Notes under the pieces: model-generated
Database searches by the model: none
What the model was told of the DNA's origin: nothing
Seen by the model: the letters and a program-made list of their open reading frames with translations, nothing else
NCBI RefSeq assembly: GCF_023264675.1
Contig: NZ_JAHFVG010000020.1
Coordinates: 36,681-100,680, forward strand
Source: Rhodococcus sp. (in: high G+C Gram-positive bacteria)
GTDB taxonomy: Bacteria; Actinomycetota; Actinomycetes; Mycobacteriales; Mycobacteriaceae
Direction: 5' to 3'
Length of the DNA stretch: 64,000 nt
Shown: positions 61,998 through 64,000 of the stretch, in pieces
Layout of the letters: the number at the start of each line of letters is the position of its first letter
Numbering within the stretch: position 1 is the stretch's first letter
Translations under genes and position numbers: made by a program

Positions 61998-62711
61998 ATG
62001 GGCAACAACATCGATGGAGCACGAGTACTGCTGGTCGGCGGGGCGTCGGGAATCGGTCGAGCGATTGCGGCGGCCATTCTCGCCGCGGGCGGCGAGGTGG
62101 TGCTGGCGGGACGTACTCCCGCCGCGCTCGACGTCGCGGCGGGAGCACTCGGTACCGGCGCCACCACGGTGACCGTGGATCTCGCCGACGAGCATTCGAT
62201 CGCTGCAGCCGCCGCGCAGATCGGCGAACTGGATCACGTGGTGAGCCTCGCAGCCGATCACGCCAACGGCCCCGTTTCCGATCTGGAACCCGGCAGGATT
62301 CGAGAAGCATTCGACGCCAAGGTGATCGGCCCGATTCTGTTGGCCAAGCACTTCGCGCCGAGTATCCGCCCCGGTGGATCGTTTCTGTTCTTCTCCGGTG
62401 TCGCGGCGTGGAAGCCCGCGCCTGGTCTTGCCGTGATGGCCACGACGAACGGTGCCGTCGCATTCCTCGCGGAGGCGCTCGCCGTCGAACTGGCGCCGGT
62501 GCGGGTCAACGCGCTCTCGCCCGGAATCGTCGACTCCGGGGCGTGGGACGGCGACGACAAAGAAGCGTTCTTCACCGCGACGGCCGAGAAGAACCCGGTC
62601 GGGCGTGTGGGGCAAACGTCCGACGTTGCCGAGGCGGTACTGATGGCGCTCACGAATACCTTCGTGACGGGGCTGACCCTGCACGTCGACGGCGGGGGTC
62701 GGTTCGTCTGA
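61998..62711 (+). CDS. SDR-family protein lacking the YxxxK pair
   Basis: A 237-residue Rossmann-fold protein of the short-chain dehydrogenase family. The cofactor loop GGASGIG (14-20) and AGRTPAAL (with Arg after the second strand, suggesting NADP) are intact, as is LSPGIVDSG. In the catalytic stretch SGVAAWKPAPGLAVMATTNGAV the Ser is kept, but the Tyr is replaced by Met or Val and the Lys by Asn or Thr. It may therefore bind NADP without classical SDR catalysis. The start follows AAAGGAA. It converges on the LysR gene. Confidence 0.85.
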   Translation: MGNNIDGARVLLVGGASGIGRAIAAAILAAGGEVVLAGRTPAALDVAAGALGTGATTVTVDLADEHSIAAAAAQIGELDHVVSLAADHANGPVSDLEPGRIREAFDAKVIGPILLAKHFAPSIRPGGSFLFFSGVAAWKPAPGLAVMATTNGAVAFLAEALAVELAPVRVNALSPGIVDSGAWDGDDKEAFFTATAEKNPVGRVGQTSDVAEAVLMALTNTFVTGLTLHVDGGGRFV

Positions 62712-62744
62712 TCGCGACTGAACGATATTGTCGGATAACGTGAT

Positions 62745-63626
62745 TCACTTCAGGGAAGGAACTCCCCGGCTGCAGACGTCCGAGACGAAGCGCTGAACCA
62801 GCGCGTCGGTGGGGGAGCCGATCATTGCGACCACGGCTCGGGTCAGTCGTGGTCGCAGTGGTGTGACGACGCCGGTGAACCGCGGCGGTAATGCCGTCGT
62901 CGGAACCAGTGCGATGCCGAGTCCGGCATGTGCCAATTGAGCTGCGGTAGTGGCATTGCGAGTGCGTGTTGCGGCAGCGAGTGACGAGTTGTGCTGCGCT
63001 GCAACACTGTCGATCCATGCGCCGAGTCCGTTGGACGGGTGATAGTGAACGATGGGCCGACCTTCGAGTGCAGTCCACGGGACGTCGGGTTCGTCGGTGA
63101 GGTCGAGTCCCGCCGGGATCACCGCAACGATCTCCTCCGTCCCGATCTGCGCGACGTTGCCCGAGAAATGTTCCGAAGCCGGTCCGATCGCGATGTCGGC
63201 GTCTCCCGATCCGATGGCGTCGGCCATGGTGTCGGCGCTCGTCGCCTCGGTGAGTTCGACGCGAATGCCTGCATGGCTCCGCGACCACTTTCTGAGTGTC
63301 GGAGCGAGGATCGGCACCGTCATGGTCTCGGCGCACACGATCCGCAGTGTGCCCACCGATCCGGCGGCAACGGCACGGCCGGTAACCATGACGCGATTCG
63401 CCGACGCCAGGGCCGCGGTGGCGTCGGCGAGCACTGCCCGGCCCGTCGGCGTCGGACGCACCCCGCGCGGCAATCGCTCGAGCAGCGGCGTTCCGATCTC
63501 TTTCTCCAGCGTCGCGAGTTGGTGGGAGAGCGCGGGTTGCGAGAGGTGCAGATGGGTCGACGCTGCCGTCAGTGATCCGCGCTCGACGACGGCGACGAAG
63601 CATTCGAGGGCGCGCAGCGTCGGCAT
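62745..63626 (-). CDS. LysR-family transcriptional regulator
   Basis: A 293-residue LysR-type regulator. The winged helix-turn-helix is at the N-terminus (ALECFVAVVERGSLTAASTHLHLSQPALSHQL), followed by a periplasmic-binding-like effector domain (TLRIVCAETMTVPILAP ... GDADIAIGP). The ATG giving MPTLRALECF is chosen because the helix-turn-helix normally begins within ten residues. It converges on the SDR gene and is divergent from dnaK. Its target is not evident; the SDR gene is a candidate. Confidence 0.88.
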   Translation of the reverse strand: MPTLRALECFVAVVERGSLTAASTHLHLSQPALSHQLATLEKEIGTPLLERLPRGVRPTPTGRAVLADATAALASANRVMVTGRAVAAGSVGTLRIVCAETMTVPILAPTLRKWSRSHAGIRVELTEATSADTMADAIGSGDADIAIGPASEHFSGNVAQIGTEEIVAVIPAGLDLTDEPDVPWTALEGRPIVHYHPSNGLGAWIDSVAAQHNSSLAAATRTRNATTAAQLAHAGLGIALVPTTALPPRFTGVVTPLRPRLTRAVVAMIGSPTDALVQRFVSDVCSRGVPSLK

Positions 63627-63753
63627 GGTTGGAGGGTAGGCGACTCCGTCGCATGTGAGCGCGAATACATAGGTGGCTATGGATTCGCGCTCACATGGGG
63701 GAAGCGCCCCCGGGAACAAATCCGCGAACCCCTCCGTTAACCCTTTCGACAGC

Positions 63754-63774
63754 CTTGAGTGGATGAGGCTCAAG
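63754..63774. promoter_or_regulatory. HAIR element 1 (HspR operator)
   Basis: CTTGAGT-N7-GCTCAAG matches the actinobacterial HAIR consensus CTTGAGT-N7-ACTCAAG with one difference. It lies immediately upstream of a TTGACA promoter hexamer (63781-63786) for dnaK, so HspR binding would repress the heat-shock operon. Confidence 0.85.
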
Positions 63775-63808
63775 TCCGGTTTGACAGAAGCAGAAATTGT
63801 CTTGCAGA

Positions 63809-64000
<192 letters not shown>

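Overview
High G+C actinobacterial chromosome, most likely Rhodococcus or a close relative (Mycobacteriales). This rests on gene content and order: an AspC-type aminotransferase, a membrane Fe-S reductase, an iniBAC-like locus and dnaK follow each other as they do around Rv0337c-Rv0350 of Mycobacterium tuberculosis. HspR-type operators, an IdeR-like box and mycobacterial-type secreted proteins agree with this. No tRNA, rRNA, insertion sequence or CRISPR array was seen.

Region 1 (about 1-4.2 kb): small envelope proteins, a low-molecular-weight tyrosine phosphatase, the first of seven membrane-anchored Hsp70/actin-fold proteins, and an endonuclease/exonuclease/phosphatase-family protein.

Region 2 (about 4.3-22.3 kb): a glycan locus. 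A DUF1839 gene and a glycoside hydrolase family 2 gene run rightward and converge on a tightly packed leftward series of twelve genes. In transcription order these are a carrier protein, an acyl-CoA dehydrogenase homologue, an amino acid:carrier-protein ligase (a class II aminoacyl-tRNA-synthetase-like enzyme), a double alpha/beta hydrolase, a flippase, a condensation-type acyltransferase, a DUF998 membrane protein, a GH16 hydrolase, a GT2, a large membrane protein and two more GT2 enzymes. My reading is that an amino acid is loaded on the carrier, probably oxidised, and used to decorate a surface glycan. DUF1839 has a Cys/Asp/His pattern like the BtrH-type acyl-ACP transferases and is the candidate transferase. 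This is the most promising novel system in the window.

Region 3 (about 22.5-36 kb): two more Hsp70-like membrane proteins in tandem, an Lrp-type regulator divergent from alanine dehydrogenase, a YibE/F protein, the aminotransferase, an HMCES/YedK protein, a DUF3263 protein, a duplicated membrane protein, an S9 peptidase and a degenerate Hsp70-like protein.

Region 4 (about 36-56 kb): the Fe-S reductase with a repeat-rich tail, a secreted protein, two tiny hydrophobic peptides, a secreted S1 protease, then a leftward operon of Hsp70-like protein, LuxR-type regulator and two degenerate Hsp70-like proteins. This operon is divergent from iniB-iniA-iniC (Gly/Ala-rich protein plus two dynamin-like GTPases). 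A GGGGTCGACCCC palindrome in the divergent iniB promoter recurs almost exactly upstream of the isolated Hsp70-like gene at 34.8 kb, suggesting one regulon.

Region 5 (about 56-64 kb): a siderophore-binding lipoprotein with an IdeR-like box, small membrane proteins, a DUF732 lipoprotein, a GH13 enzyme, a secreted protein, an atypical SDR, a LysR regulator, and the start of dnaK behind two HAIR elements.
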